Assembly (NCBI GenBank): GCA_022410635.1
Contig: JAJVDF010000431.1
Coordinates: 1,014,108-1,078,107, forward strand
DNA length: 64,000 bases
Direction of reading: 5' to 3'
Origin: Tretioscincus oriximinensis
Lineage: Eukaryota; Chordata; Lepidosauria; Squamata; Gymnophthalmidae
Positions 36,292 through 47,186 of the stretch are shown piece by piece. Numbering within the stretch: the stretch's first letter is position 1; each line of letters begins with the position of its first letter. The notes under the pieces are model-generated. The model was not told where the DNA came from. It worked only from the letters and a program-made list of their open reading frames with translations, and ran no database searches. The position numbers were made by a program, and so were the translations under genes.

Positions 36292-36655
36292 TAGACTGAC
36301 CAGATTTTCTGAGGCCCAAACCGGGGTAATTAATATTCATGCTAATTTGCATATTCATAAATATGCAAATTAGCATATTTATAAATATGCAAATTAGCAT
36401 ATTTATAAATATGCAAATTACCCACCAACATGCATTCCCTTCGGAAATTCCTGCCCGAGAAATCTGTGAGTGTGTGAGAATTTTTAAACTGTGTGAGAAT
36501 TTTTGGATTGCATCAGAATTATTTTTTTTTTTACAGAGGGGAAGGTGCCTTCAGGAGCTGCCCCCGGTTGCTAGAGACCCCTAGTGGTGATGCAGTGTAT
36601 TGTTTTTAAAAAAAAACACATTTTTTAAGTGTGTGAGAATTGTGTGAGAATTTTC
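36292..36655. mobile_element. DNA transposon of the TAGGCTGACC family with repeated octamers
   Basis: It begins TAGACTGACCAGATTTTCTG at 36292. At 36345-36420 a 24-bp unit containing ATATGCAAATTAGC is repeated three times. 'gctagagacccctagtggtgatgcag' and 'gtgtgagaattttt' match the reverse complement of the 29336 element. No clear right target duplication is found. Confidence 0.65.
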
Positions 36656-36659
36656 TTAT

Positions 36660-37775
36660 GGCAACCCTAATCTTTAATGGGTGTGGGGGAAAAGAAATTT
36701 CAACAGAGGCTGCAGGCATTATAAGCTGCCCCTGGGAAAACTTCTTCTTTCACACAGCCATTCAAGATGCAGCTCTCTGGCCCTGTATTACCACTAGCAG
36801 GTGTGGAAAAGAGAAAAATTCAGCAGATGCTATCAGAATAAGAAACTGCCTCTGTCACAAGGCTTCTTTCATACACACCTTGAGAGGTCACTTTTCCATC
36901 CTAACAGGTGTGGAGAAGAGGAAATTTCAGCAGCTGCTGCCTGGTACTATAAGCTGCCCCTGCCAAAACTTTCTCTTTCATACACTCATGAAAGATGCTG
37001 CTCTGATCCTACCATGTGGTTTTATTCTGGTTTTATTATGGGTGTGTAAAAGAGATTTCAGCAGCTGCAGCCAGCAATGTGAGCCATTCCTGCCAAAGCT
37101 TCCTTTTTATGAGTGTGGAAAAGAGGAGATTTCAGCAGCAACTGCCAGCAATGTGAGCCACCCCTGCCAAAACTTTCACTTTTATGAGTATGTAAAAGAG
37201 AAGATTTCAGCAGCTGCAGCCAGCAATGTGAGCCACCCTTGCCAAAACTTCCTTTTTATGAGTGTGGCAAAGAGGAGATTTCGGCAGCTGCAGCCANNNN
37301 NNNNNNNNNNNNNNNNNNNNNNNNNNNNNNNNNNNNNNNNNNNNNNNNNNNNNNNNNNNNNNNNNNNNNNNNNNNNNNNNNNNNNNNNNNNNNNNNNNNN
37401 NNNNNNNNNNNNNNNNNNNNNNNNNNNNNNNNNNNNNNNNNNNNNNNNNNNNNNNNNNNNNNNNNNNNNNNNNNNNNNNNNNNNNNNNNNNNNNNNNNNN
37501 NNNNNNNNNNNNNNNNNNNNNNNNNNNNNNNNNNNNNNNNNNNNNNNNNNNNNNNNNNNNNNNNNNNNNNNNNNNNNNNNNNNNNNNNNNNNNNNNNNNN
37601 NNNNNNNNNNNNNNNNGCAGCCAGCAATGTGAGCCACCCCTGCCAAAACCTTCACTTTTATGAGTGTGGCAAAGAGGAGATTTCAGCAGCTGCAGCCAGC
37701 AATGTGAGCCATTCCTGCCAAAACTCCCTCTTTCCCCATACCCATTAAAATGCGACGCTCTCCTCCGGTCCTGGC
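36660..37775 (+). repeat. tandem repeat, 75-bp unit, with degenerate flanking copies
   Basis: 'ccagcaatgtgagcc' recurs at 37071, 37145, 37220 and 37295 and, after the gap, at 37621 and 37696, so the clean unit is 75 bp (one interval 74). The left part (36660-37060) has longer, diverged units (about 120-130 bp) with 'aatgggtgtgg', 'aatttcagcagctgc' and 'gctgcccctgccaaaac'. A plus-strand frame stays open (unit SNVSHPCQNFLFYECG...) because 75 is a multiple of three. I see no reason to call it a gene. Confidence 0.85.
37297..37616. other. assembly gap (320 N)
   Basis: A run of N within the 75-bp tandem array. The flanking copies are out of register by the stated gap length, so its size is not exact. 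Confidence 0.99.
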
Positions 37776-38510
37776 AAGTGGCTCCGACGTGGCACCCGAG
37801 GAGCCCCGGGGTCCGCTCTTGGGCACCTCGGCTCCTTCATGCCCACCCAGGACCGCCCCGTCGCTGGGGAAACCTTCCGCCTGCCGCCTTCGCCTGACGG
37901 AGCCCACCGGCGCCGTCTAGTGGGCTCTCCGACCTCTTTCCCTGCCGCCCCGCTGTCCCTCCCTCTCCGGCACCGAGCCGGGCGCCGACGACGACGACGC
38001 CAAGCCGTCAAGGCAGGAGAGCGGGACGCGCCACGGCGCCATGCCTCGTCGTGCCCCCCGACGCCGGTAGCCCGAGAAGAAGACGGCCGCCCCGTCCATG
38101 CGGCCAGCCACGGCTTCGCAGCAGCCCCCAAGGTCAGTGCGCGGCGACCGCGGGGTGGCGGGCTCAGGGTCCGGGGGGCTCCACCTGCCGCCGCCGTTCC
38201 TCGAGGGGAAGCAGCCGCTGCACTCCCGGCAGCTGAGGGCAGGATCCGCGGCGGCGTGGTCGAATGACACCGCCGCCGCTGCTGCTGCTGTCGGTGGGCT
38301 GGTGGGTCTTCGGGCGGCTGATTCGCTGACTGGGGGGCCAGACGGGACGCACCGTCGCTGCGCCTTGGAGACCAGTGGGGCGTCTCTTGGGGCGCAGCAG
38401 CAGAAGGCGTCGTAAGGGGCTCCATCCTGGCCGTCCGGATCGCGCTTCGAGGCGACGAGGCGAGCAGGTAGCCGTCGGGGCTGGCCTTCCCAAGGTCAGT
38501 GGTCAGCAAA
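37745..38510. promoter_or_regulatory. second CpG island, unassigned
   Basis: About 750 bp of very GC- and CpG-rich DNA. It begins within the last tandem-repeat copy and ends abruptly near 38510. Both strands are open over long stretches through composition alone. Two plus-strand donor-like sites, AAG|GTCAGTG (GT at 38133) and AAG|GTCAGTGG (GT at about 38494), would suit a first exon transcribed toward CASR, whose first coding exon is 11 kb downstream. Promoter or first exon of CASR, a non-coding RNA start, or a repeat-borne island are all possible. I recognise no protein here. Confidence 0.5.
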
Positions 38511-38588
38511 CGAGATTAATAGGCTGGATTTCGTATAACAAAATCACAAGTCGAAAACTTCCCAAGCGCCTAGGACTATGTGATTTTT

Positions 38589-38679
<91 letters not shown>
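38589..38679. repeat. (ATG)n followed by (ATC)n, inverted microsatellite
   Basis: About 42 bp of ATG/GAT repeat turn directly into about 48 bp of ATC/CAT repeat at about 38631, making a near-perfect palindrome of about 90 bp. Confidence 0.95.
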
Positions 38680-38681
38680 AT

Positions 38682-38880
38682 GGGTACTAGGATGGATGTC
38701 TGGATGCTGCCTCCAGGACTCCTGAAATACCATTTGCAGGGAGTCATGAACAGGAGCATATTTTGCTTTCCTCTGTTCAGACTGCCCAGGTGCATCTGGT
38801 GGGCCTCTGTGTGACACAGAATGCTGGACTAGATGGGCTCTGGCCCGATCCAGTATGGCTCTTCTTATGTTCTTATAATA
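38682..38880 (+). mobile_element. CR1 LINE 3' tail
   Basis: 'gggtactaggatggatgtctgg' through 'ctagatgggctctggcccg' and the terminal 'cttcttatgttcttat'. Confidence 0.85.
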
Positions 38881-39169
38881 TTAATAATTATTAATTATTA
38901 TTAATTATTATCACTACTACTACATTAAAGATGATGACACTAGAAGGGATGATATGATTATCATAATAATCCTCATCACCACCATCCTCATCATCCATGG
39001 GGGGGGGGGTGCCCTTCTGACCTCCAGGGTCTGGAGGGAGGGGCAGAAAATGCTCCTTGAATACCACTTTCAGGGAGGGAGTTGAGCACAAGTGAGGTAT
39101 ATGTTTGTCTCTCCCGGGATGCACAGAAGCCACTGGAGGGTCACTGGGTATAAGACATTGGACTAGACA

Positions 39170-39360
39170 TTAAGGTTCTTGTCCCCACTGAGCCTCATTC
39201 TGGTCTATATCTCAGAATAAGAGCCTGCCATCTACATGCTAGTGTAGACTGTGGCAGGCCCCGAATGGGGCCTGCCATAGTCTACACTGGCATGTGGGTG
39301 GCCAAATTCTATACTGAGATATAACCCAGAATAAGGCTCAGTGGGGACAGGACCAAGACT
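39170..39360. mobile_element. foldback element (MITE), ends TTGTCCCCACTGAGCC
   Basis: The left arm 'cttgtccccactgagcctc' pairs with the right arm 'aggctcagtggggacag'. The centre 'ggcaggccccgaatggggcctgcc' is also self-complementary. Related copies lie at 45907-46086 and within 26795-27680. Confidence 0.8.
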
Positions 39361-39364
39361 TTGG

Positions 39365-39875
39365 AGCCTTAATGGGTGTGGAAAGATAGCTAGCAGTCTC
39401 CAGGTGAAAATCCCTCACTTCCATAGGCATTAAACCTGCAAAGGCTTTTTTGGCGGTAATCCTAGATGGATTGTGGGCTGCCCCTAACGGGTTTCCACAC
39501 GTGTATCGACTCCTGGTTGCCTCCAATTTGGAGAGACAGGCGGGAGGCCTTTAAAGTTCATGGTCACACACCTATCAATAAGTAATCCTAAATCAGCCCA
39601 CTTTCAGGGTGTTTTAAGGGCGAGTCTGAATTTGGTTCAGAATGTGCAGGCCACTCCCCCTTCACTGCTGGCACTGCCCAAGACTCGTAAACCATCATAA
39701 GAGCCCCTGGGGGTTTCGGTAAGAGCAGGGGGAGGGTGGGGATTAGGTTCGGGGGACATGATAATAGATAGGAACGAGCATGATAAAAGGAGGAGAGCTG
39801 AAGTTTAGTCCTATTAGCAATGCCTCCTTCCTATTCCACACATACGCCTCTTTAGATTCAAAATAGGGTGTTTAA
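39365..39875. other. spacer without recognised genes
   Basis: 'aatgggtgtggaaagatagc' at 39369 resembles the degenerate units at 36671 and 26416, so a piece of that dispersed family is present. Nothing else is identified. Confidence 0.4.
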
Positions 39876-39879
39876 GAGG

Positions 39880-40510
39880 TGATCTCATTGAAGAGTATAA
39901 AATCATGCAGGAGATGGATACGGTGAACAGAGAAAAGTGACCTTCTGTATCACACAGCACTAAGAACAGGGGGTATTCCTTGAAACTGATGGTCAGAAGA
40001 GTTAGGACAGGCAAGGGGAAGTATTCTTTTTTGCCGATCTGTGGAATTTACTTCTAAAAGACATGGTAGATAGCTAGCAGTCTGCTGAAATTGGAATTGG
40101 AGAGATTCATAGAAGTCAAGTGTATCAATAGCTACTAGGATGGGTGTCTTGATCCTGCCTCTGGGATGGAGCAACAGGCTCCTGCAGAACTATTTGCTGG
40201 GAGTGAAGAACAGCTGGGGTTTTTTGCCCCTTTCTGATATAGATGCCCAGGTGCAGTTGGTGGGCCACTGGGTGAGACAGAATGCTGGACTAGATGGGCC
40301 GTGGCCCCATTCAGCAGACTCCCCTTATGTTCTAATGGACGCCTAGATGCTGCTTCCAAGTTGGAGAGACTCCAAATACCATTTCCAGGGAGTTGAAAGC
40401 TGGTTAAGGTCATGCTTTCTCTCCTGCTTGGGATACCCAGAAGCAATTGGGTCATTGTATGAACCAGGAGGTTGGACTAGATGGGCTGTGTCCTTCATCC
40501 AGCAGCCCCC
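39880..40510 (+). mobile_element. two CR1 LINE 3' ends, plus strand
   Basis: 39880-40340 runs from 'gaggtgatctcattgaagag' to a CR1 tail (ctagatgggccgtggcccc, cttatgttct). 40340-40510 repeats the tail part (ggacgcctagatgctgcttcc, ctagatgggctgtg). Confidence 0.8.
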
Positions 40511-40589
40511 CTCTGATGTCAGTAAAGGTTGTAGCATGTACTGCGGCATGGCTGCGTGTCTATATCAATAAGATTGAGAGGGTATGCTC

Positions 40590-41000
40590 AAATCTGCCTC
40601 CCCCATTGGTCCAAATTGTCCCTACTTCACCTGCTCTCCCTGCAAATGATATTTCAGGACTATTGCTTATTACTCTGTCTTAAAGCCAATATCAACGCAT
40701 CCATCTTGGTAGCTAATGATACACTTACCTTCCATGGATTGTATAATTTTATCTTAAAGCTATCCAGGCTGCTGGTTGCCACCACTCTTCTAGAAGTCAG
40801 TTCCATAGACCAATGATCCCCTGGGTAAAAAAGTATTTTCCCTTGTCTGTCCTAATTCTTCTGGCCATCAGCTTCAAAGAGTGCCCTCAAACCTATCATT
40901 GTGTGATCACTATATCCATTTCCATGCAATATTTTATACACTTCAGTCAGATCACCTGCCATCTTTCAAGGCTACAAAAACCATGTTCTCATTGGCACAT
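40590..41000 (-). mobile_element. CR1 LINE 3' region, minus strand
   Basis: Reversed CR1 blocks: 'ctccctgcaaatgatatttc', 'cttaaagctatccaggctgc', 'ggccatcagcttcaaagagtg', 'catctttcaaggctac'. Confidence 0.75.
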
Positions 41001-41028
41001 GGAAGCACTAGAAGCAATGGGGTGAAGC

Positions 41029-41423
41029 TAGGCTGACCAGATGACCCCTTTTGAGGGGGGTTGAAAACCTGGTTTGGAGGTGCCTCCCAGTTTTTTCTGA
41101 GGAAAGTTTTTTCAAAAAAAGATTTTTTTTCCAAATTCGTTTTTGTTTTTTTTTCCTCAGAAAAAAAGGGAGACACTCAAAAAATGGGTTTTCAGTCACC
41201 ACCCCCGAAAAGGTAGGCTGACCAGATGGCCCCTTTTTGGGGTGGTGGTGGTTTGAAAACCCATTTGGGGTGTGCCTCCTGGTTTTTTCTGAGAGAAAAA
41301 AAATTAAAAAACAATTTTGTTTCAAAAAAACTTTTTTTGAAAAATCTTTCCTCAGAAAAAACTGGGAGGCATCCCAAAACCAAGTTTTCAACCCCCCCCA
41401 AAAGGGGTCATCTGGTCAGCCTA
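41029..41423. mobile_element. DNA transposon, 395 bp, TAGGCTGACC family, 8-bp target duplication
   Basis: It starts TAGGCTGACCAGATGACCCC, ends with the reverse complement (ggggtcatctggtcagccta) and is flanked by ggtgaagc (41021-41028 and 41424-41431). Internally a second full inverted-repeat unit starts at 41214, so it looks like one element nested in or duplicated within another. The core is A/T homopolymer-rich (tttttctgagg / cctcagaaaaa) and has no ORF. Confidence 0.85.
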
Positions 41424-41499
41424 GGTGAAGCTGGAAGGGAAAGGAGTAGGATCTTGACAGCAAACTATCTAAAAGCATTTGGGAGGTGGGACTATTGGA

Positions 41500-42290
41500 C
41501 TAATATTTATTTATTTATTTATTTTTAGTACTTTTATCCCGCCCTTCACCCTAAGGTCGCAGGGTGGCTTACAACATTAAAATAGCATGACAATTAAAAA
41601 CAGTGACCCCCAAACCCTCCCCACCCATTCACACACACACACCCCAGGCGTGAGCCCAGCCGGGAGGTCCACTAACTACCAAATGCCCGGGTGAAGAGGT
41701 AGGTCTTCACCAGATGACGGAATGTTAACAAAGATGTTGCCTGGCGAGCCTCAAGAGGGAGGCTATTCCATAATTGGGGGGCTACCGCTGAGAAGGCTCT
41801 TTTGCGTGCCCCAGTTGTTCCCCATGAAGAGGGCACCACGAGCCTATTCTCCCAGCGGACCTGAGGCAGCGGGTTGGCCTGTACAGGAGTAGACGGTCCC
41901 TTAGGTACGCAGGTCCCAAGCCGTTTAGGACTTTATATGTCAAAACAAGCACTTTGAATTGGGCTCGGAAGCGAATTGGAAGCCAGTGCAGTTGTTTCAG
42001 GATCGGGGTAATATGGGCCCGACCCGGGGTCCCGGTCANCANCCGGGCCNCCATATTTTGCACCAGCTCCAGCCTCCGGACCGTCTTCAAAGGCAGCCCC
42101 ACGTAGAGAGCGTTACAGTAGTCCAATCTGGAGGTTACAAGAGCGTGGATAACTGTTGCCAGGTTCTCCGCATCCAGGTAGGCCCTGAGCTGGCGGACCA
42201 ACCGGAGGTTGTAGTGGGCACTCCTGCTCACCGCTGCCACCTGGCACTCCAGGGACAGCGGCGTATCCAGGAATACCCCCATGTGTGTCA
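41500..42290 (-). mobile_element. L2 LINE 3' end, minus strand, well preserved
   Basis: The minus-strand ORF from 42309 reads LVTSRLDYCNALYVGLPLKT and PILKQLHWLPIRFRAQFKVL, then VLTYKVLNGLGPAYLRDRL, the conserved C-terminus of L2 ORF2. Three ambiguous bases lie at 42039-42050. The tail reaches 'tttatttatttatttatttttag' at 41505. Confidence 0.9.
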
Positions 42291-42294
42291 TGTG

Positions 42295-42595
42295 TATGTA
42301 GAATCTCACATGTCAGGATGGGAAACTCAGAACATTCTGTAAAGGTATGAACCAGGCACATTAAAACCAGAAAACCAATAAACCAGATTATTGGGAAATT
42401 CTGGAATAAACAAGTACAGTGAGGATAAGCCCAAACTGTATTAGCCTGCTAGGTTTCTTAAAGGTTTTGCCAGCCTGCTAAGTTTCTTGAAAGTTCCATC
42501 GAGGATTGGAAAGGGCAGGGTGACCCAGAACACTCTTCTGCTGATGAGAGACTAGGAATTGAATCGGTAACTTTCTAGTTTTCCCAGGCAGTTTG
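42295..42595. other. spacer without recognised features
   Basis: An imperfect short duplication, 'gcctgctaggtttcttaaagg' and 'gcctgctaagtttcttgaaag' (42447 and 42473), is visible. No gene is seen. Confidence 0.4.
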
Positions 42596-42599
42596 CTCT

Positions 42600-42995
42600 A
42601 CACATGGATAAGGTGAAAAGAGAAAATAATATTTTCTCTAACACACAACACTAGGACCAGGGGACATTCCTTGAAACTTATAGGTAGAAGAGTTTATGAC
42701 AAACAAGGAAAAATATCTATTTACCCAGAGGGTCCTTGGTCTATGGAATTCATTTCCAGAAGAGGTGGCGGCAGCACGGAGACTGGATAGATTTAAGGAG
42801 GATTAGATAAGATCACAAAAACAAAGGGTATAAATAGCAACTAGGGTGGATCTCTTGAAGTACCATTTACAGGGCATCAAAAACAGGTGAAAGTTATGCT
42901 TGACACTGCCCAGGTTCAATTGGTGTGAGGCAGAATGCTGGACTAGATGGGCTCTGGCCCCATTCAGCAGGGCTCCTGTTAGGTTCTTACGTTTT
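42600..42995 (+). mobile_element. CR1 LINE 3' end, plus strand
   Basis: 'gataaggtgaaaagagaaa', 'gtctatggaattcatttcc' and 'ctggactagatgggctctgg' follow the CR1 order. Confidence 0.8.
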
Positions 42996-43535
42996 TCTGT
43001 TCACCTGTATGTTTACTCTACACAGGTGTTCCCTTATCTCAGTGTAAATGGGAGTCTCAAAGTTGACTTGTGTCATCTTAAATAAACAAAAGAATCCAGA
43101 AGGGGAACAAGAAAACCCTTGTTTGTAGTAGTTCTTGAAAAGCAAAGGTACAAGCAAACCCCCTTTTTATTTCTGGAATAATTCCCCTGGCTTTGCGTGG
43201 TCTTTTTTTCTCTTCGCTTTTAGAGTCAAAACACGATTTCCTCTTTGCTGAGAGGGCAATTTAAACTTGTTATCTGAAAATCAACCTGGGTTTGTTCTGC
43301 TTCACTATGTCCCACAGTATAACTAAGTTAGTGTTTGAATGCATCTGGGTTGTTTGATACAAACACAGGTGCAACTTCCATAGTGCTGACATCAGGGGAA
43401 AAACCTGCTGTGACGAAGCACTCCGAAGAAATATAGCCTCTCAGCTTAAAGGAAACGATTTCTTGGGATTTACAGAAGGTTGAGCGGAAGATGCCAAATA
43501 AATGGCTGTGTAAAGGGTGGGAATGTGTCATATTT
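42996..43535. other. spacer without recognised features
   Basis: Non-repetitive DNA. Short ORFs such as 43328-43531 minus are unrecognised. Confidence 0.4.
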
Positions 43536-43539
43536 AAAG

Positions 43540-43627
43540 TGGATTAAATCGATCCCTGTAGCAAGAGTCTTGGTTGGACCTGATGGCCCTGGAGGTCCCT
43601 TCGAATTCTATGATTCTACGATTCTTC
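43540..43627 (+). mobile_element. CR1 LINE terminus with ATTCTATG-type end
   Basis: 'ggttggacctgatggccctgg' followed by 'attctatgattctacgattct' is the classical 3' end of sauropsid CR1, distinct from the TTCTTATG-ending copies. Confidence 0.75.
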
Positions 43628-44141
43628 TGTATTTGCATGTAGGGACTTAATTAATTAATTTACAGTTCCAAACCATCCTATACCCCAAAGGCTCAAGAGG
43701 ATGGTTAAGGCACTTTAGAAGTGCCTTAAGCCTTCCTATGCAAACGCAAGTCTATTCCACTGGATGAAGCGACAGAGATTGTGATGATATGATGGGAATT
43801 CCGATGTTAAGATTTGCCTAGATCTACATCAGCCACAGGTAGTTGGAGCCGCTGTTCTCTCCAGGATTCAAATGCTTGCCAGATTTGTGAATGGATCTGG
43901 GCATGAAGACAACATTGGGAGATAGGTTTATCAAATGCACATGCCCCCTGCAGCTGTTCTTCTGAGCCCATTAATCTGTCTTACGTGCAAATACACTATT
44001 GCTAATGCGCATTAGTTGTTGTTATTACTCGTCCAGTAATGCGCTTTAGGACATATATATTATGGAACACTTAATTATGGCGGCACACACTGTTATTGTA
44101 TAGGTTGGAAAGACAGGACATCCTTATCATGAATAAGAAGT
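43628..44141. other. spacer without recognised features
   Basis: No gene or clear repeat was recognised beyond a weak L2-tail likeness at about 43660-43710. Confidence 0.35.
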
Positions 44142-44835
44142 ATCGTATATACTCCAGTATAAGTCGACCTGAATATAAGGCAAGGCACCTAATTTTACCA
44201 CAAAAAGCTGGGAAAATTTATTAACGCCAGTATAAGCCTTGGGTGAGAAATGCAGCAGAAGGGGACGAAAGAAGGAAAGGAACCCAACGCCTTCCCTGTG
44301 CCCATCCGAGCAGCCCGTCAACCCTGGGGCCTGTAGCCTTCTGTGGGACCATGCGTTCCTAAGGGCCAGATGCTAGAGGCTCTGGGGGCCTCCACTTCTT
44401 GGCCCCCAAACCCAGGATCATCAGGCCACACATAGAGGATGCCGGGAGTAAGGAGGCTCTAGTATGATGGATATGACTGCCGCTGGATGGATATGACTGC
44501 CGCTGCTGCTGCCACACTCTCCTCTAGTGCCTGCACACTGGGGTGCTATTGAAACTCACCTCAGGCATTGGTCCAGGGGGAGGCAGCAAAGGCAGCAGCA
44601 GCAGCCCACATACAACCGTGCAAGCTTGATGAGGGAAGACACTGGAGCATGCTGGGAAGTGTAGCCCCACCTGTTGCTGGGGGGAAAGGCGAGGACGGAG
44701 GAGGCCGAGGCGGCTCCTGGGGAGCAGGACAGATTGGAGAACACCCACACTGCACCCGAGTATAAGTCGAGGGGGTCTTTTTCATCATTAAAAAATGTGC
44801 CGAAAAACTAGGCTTACACTCGAGTATATACACGT
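44142..44835. mobile_element. DNA transposon, about 690 bp, terminal repeats CGTATATACTC
   Basis: The left end 'cgtatatactccagtataag' pairs with the right end 'cttacactcgagtatatac'. The interior is GC-rich and non-coding; the ORF at 44953-44561 minus is an artefact. It is non-autonomous. Confidence 0.75.
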
Positions 44836-45785
44836 CACTGATGGTAAAATTCCGAGCTCTGAGACTATTCTTTATTTGGCCAATTCCAGAACTTGGAATT
44901 TTGCTATAGACACATGCACGGCTGAATTGGTAGGCCAATTGTAATTCTAGCATGGTTGTAATTCTACTTTGAAGTCGTTGATGCTGTTTTGCATTCTGAG
45001 TTTTGTTCTAGTAAATTCTTGGTTTTCTGGAAACCTGTAATTTGTTTGTGTTCTTTGGGGCCTGGTTTGTGACAGAGGCTGATAAATTGCTCTGCAATTT
45101 TACAAACTGAGGTCTCTGAGTAAATGCTTTTAGAACTCACCATTCCCAAGCCTTCATTGTCGGTGGAAACCAGCTCTTCCCAAACCAGGCGGGGATAAAA
45201 GCGTACACAAGTTTTATTTGTTTAAAGTCATCTTTGCCATTTCCAAATAATTAGACTGAACGGGGCCACACACTCGTATGAATGTTTGCTCAGAAATAAA
45301 TTCCGCAGGGTTTAATGGAGCTGACTCTTGGGTTAATGTGTTTAGGATTACAGCTCTCAGGTTTTTGTCTTTTCTAAAAGTGCATCTCTTGCACTATGTG
45401 GACATTAGGGTATCTTTCGGGGCGGAATGCTTTTAGCAATAATTCTGCAAACCTTTCAAGCACTTACAAAGCATAGCATTTTAAAATGACCCAAAAAGTT
45501 TCAGGAAATACAGGTAGCCAATATATTCAAACCTATGGAACTGACATTTATGGTAAATATAATAAAACTAAGGCCTTCTTCAAAAAAGGCATTTGCCTTA
45601 AAGGCAATTAGTTAATGTATTTTTGCTTCAAATGCTTTAGCTGCAGCCACATGCAACTAATTTTACAAGTAGAACAATCTACACTACTATACAAACTCCA
45701 AATCCTTTGTTCCATTTGACATTGCCTTCAATCACACAATAGTGGTAGAATTCAGTTGGTTCGGTAGGACCAATATCTTTTTTTT
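44836..45785. other. spacer upstream of CASR without recognised genes
   Basis: Low-repeat DNA between MAN1A2 and CASR. A CASR leader exon could lie anywhere here but nothing identifies it. Confidence 0.35.
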
Positions 45786-45789
45786 TAGT

Positions 45790-45878
45790 TTGTCAACTGG
45801 CTCCACCTTGAAAACCCCTTATGCTGAATACCAGGCTGCGTCCAGACAGGGGGAATAATCCACTTGCAAGTCAAACTT
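45790..45878. repeat. 89-bp perfect direct repeat, copy 1
   Basis: Identical over 89 bp to 47187-47275 (starts ttgtcaactggctcc, ends ttgcaagtcaaactt). It contains the left end of the foldback at about 47238 plus about 49 bp of its flank. Confidence 0.95.
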
Positions 45879-45906
45879 TGCCTCCTATCAGAAATGACAT
45901 CACTTA

Positions 45907-46086
45907 GGCCCTGTCCCCACTGAGCCTTATTCTGGGTTATATCTCGGTACAGAGCTTGGTCACCCACATGCCAGTGTAGGCTTTGGCAGGCCCCATTCGG
46001 GGCCTGCCATAGCCTACACTAGCATGTAGATGGCACATTCCTATTCTGAGATATAGCCAAGAAGAAGGCTCAATGGAGACAGGGCC
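45907..46086. mobile_element. foldback element (MITE), ends GGCCCTGTCCCCACTGAGCC
   Basis: The left arm pairs with 'ggctcaatggagacagggcc' at the right. The centre 'ggcaggccccattcggggcctgcc' is self-complementary. Same family as 39170-39360. Confidence 0.85.
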
Positions 46087-46214
46087 TTACAATGTCGTTT
46101 CCGGTTACTGCTTTTGGGAATGTGATCACTTAAAATGGTGTTCTTAAAAGAGAACTAGTTGTTAACCATGCTCCTCCACGCAGCAGCTTCCTGAAAGAGT
46201 AAAGGGAAATTGGA

Positions 46215-46322
46215 TGGATAGACAGATTGGAAGGCAGGTAGTTATGTGGATAGGTAGGTGGATGGATGGATTTGAGATGGACAGACAAACAGACGGATGG
46301 ATAGATAGACAGATAGATAGAT
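46215..46322. repeat. (GATG/GATA/GACA)n microsatellite
   Basis: Interrupted tetranucleotide repeat. Confidence 0.85.
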
Positions 46323-46324
46323 TT

Positions 46325-47186
46325 ACACCTTCAGATGCATTTAGACTGGGGTGTGGTTGGTTTTTAATGCAGTAAATTGTCAAGTCCTTTATGAAATGTT
46401 GTGTGATGATGTGTGTTTGAGCTTTCATTTTAGCACCACCACCAATTCCTAAGATGCCGTCAGAATTCATTACAGATTGTCTTCAAAATGAAGGTTCAAA
46501 AGTAAAAAAAGAAAAGGAAAGATTAGTTCTTTCTTCCCTCTCCTTTCCTTTCCGACGGCTTAAATAGGTACCAGAAAGCTGGTTTTTAACTGTACTCCTG
46601 CCCCTGCATTTTTCCAACCCAATTAGGCCATTACCGGGGCTAAATGAGGCATGGAGCCTCCAAAAGTCACACCGTCGTCCCGGAGATGGAACGTGTGTTG
46701 CCGTGGACTTGGCAGGGAGGTGAGCTGCCTGGCTGATGTTCATTGAAGGGTGACTCTCACTGTTTATGCATTCCAACTTGCACAGAAAGATCACCTTCAC
46801 AGGGAGCGAGGGGAGAGGCTGTAAAAGATGCTGTGGGGTTTCTGTATGTTTTTTTGTCTCAAAAGTTTTGCAAAAAAATATGCCAATGGACCATGTGTCC
46901 TAATTGCCTAATAGGGTCCGGAGCTGGGATTTATCTAAGAAGCATCTTGTTACAATCTGAAGTTGGGACACTCGCAACTAAAGCAGTGCAAAAGCCTTTT
47001 GTTCTCCACCTCAACAGTGTCTTTATGGGAACCATGTGATTCCAAATCCCCTGACTTGCACCACCGGTTTATTCCCAGTTTGTTCTTTTTGCAGGACAAA
47101 TTCTCTTTCACATTTGTGAAGTAGCAATGCTGGACAGGGAAAAAAATTTGCAGTTTCTTTTTCTGAACTTCAGAATAATTAGCTGC
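46325..47186. other. spacer without recognised features
   Basis: Mostly unique-looking DNA. Short ORFs on both strands are unrecognised. Confidence 0.4.

Noticed and set aside
36640..37748. 330-codon ORF over the tandem repeat
   Set aside because: The 75-bp period is divisible by three, so one stop-free unit keeps the frame open automatically. A third of the ORF is N.
37745..38509. 254-codon minus ORF and other ORFs in the second CpG island
   Set aside because: Arg/Pro/Ser/Ala-rich low complexity with no recognisable domain, and open in several frames at once because stop codons are rare in such DNA.
41008..41528. Several ORFs rich in Phe/Lys
   Set aside because: They read through the A/T homopolymer core of the TAGGCTGACC transposon in both orientations.
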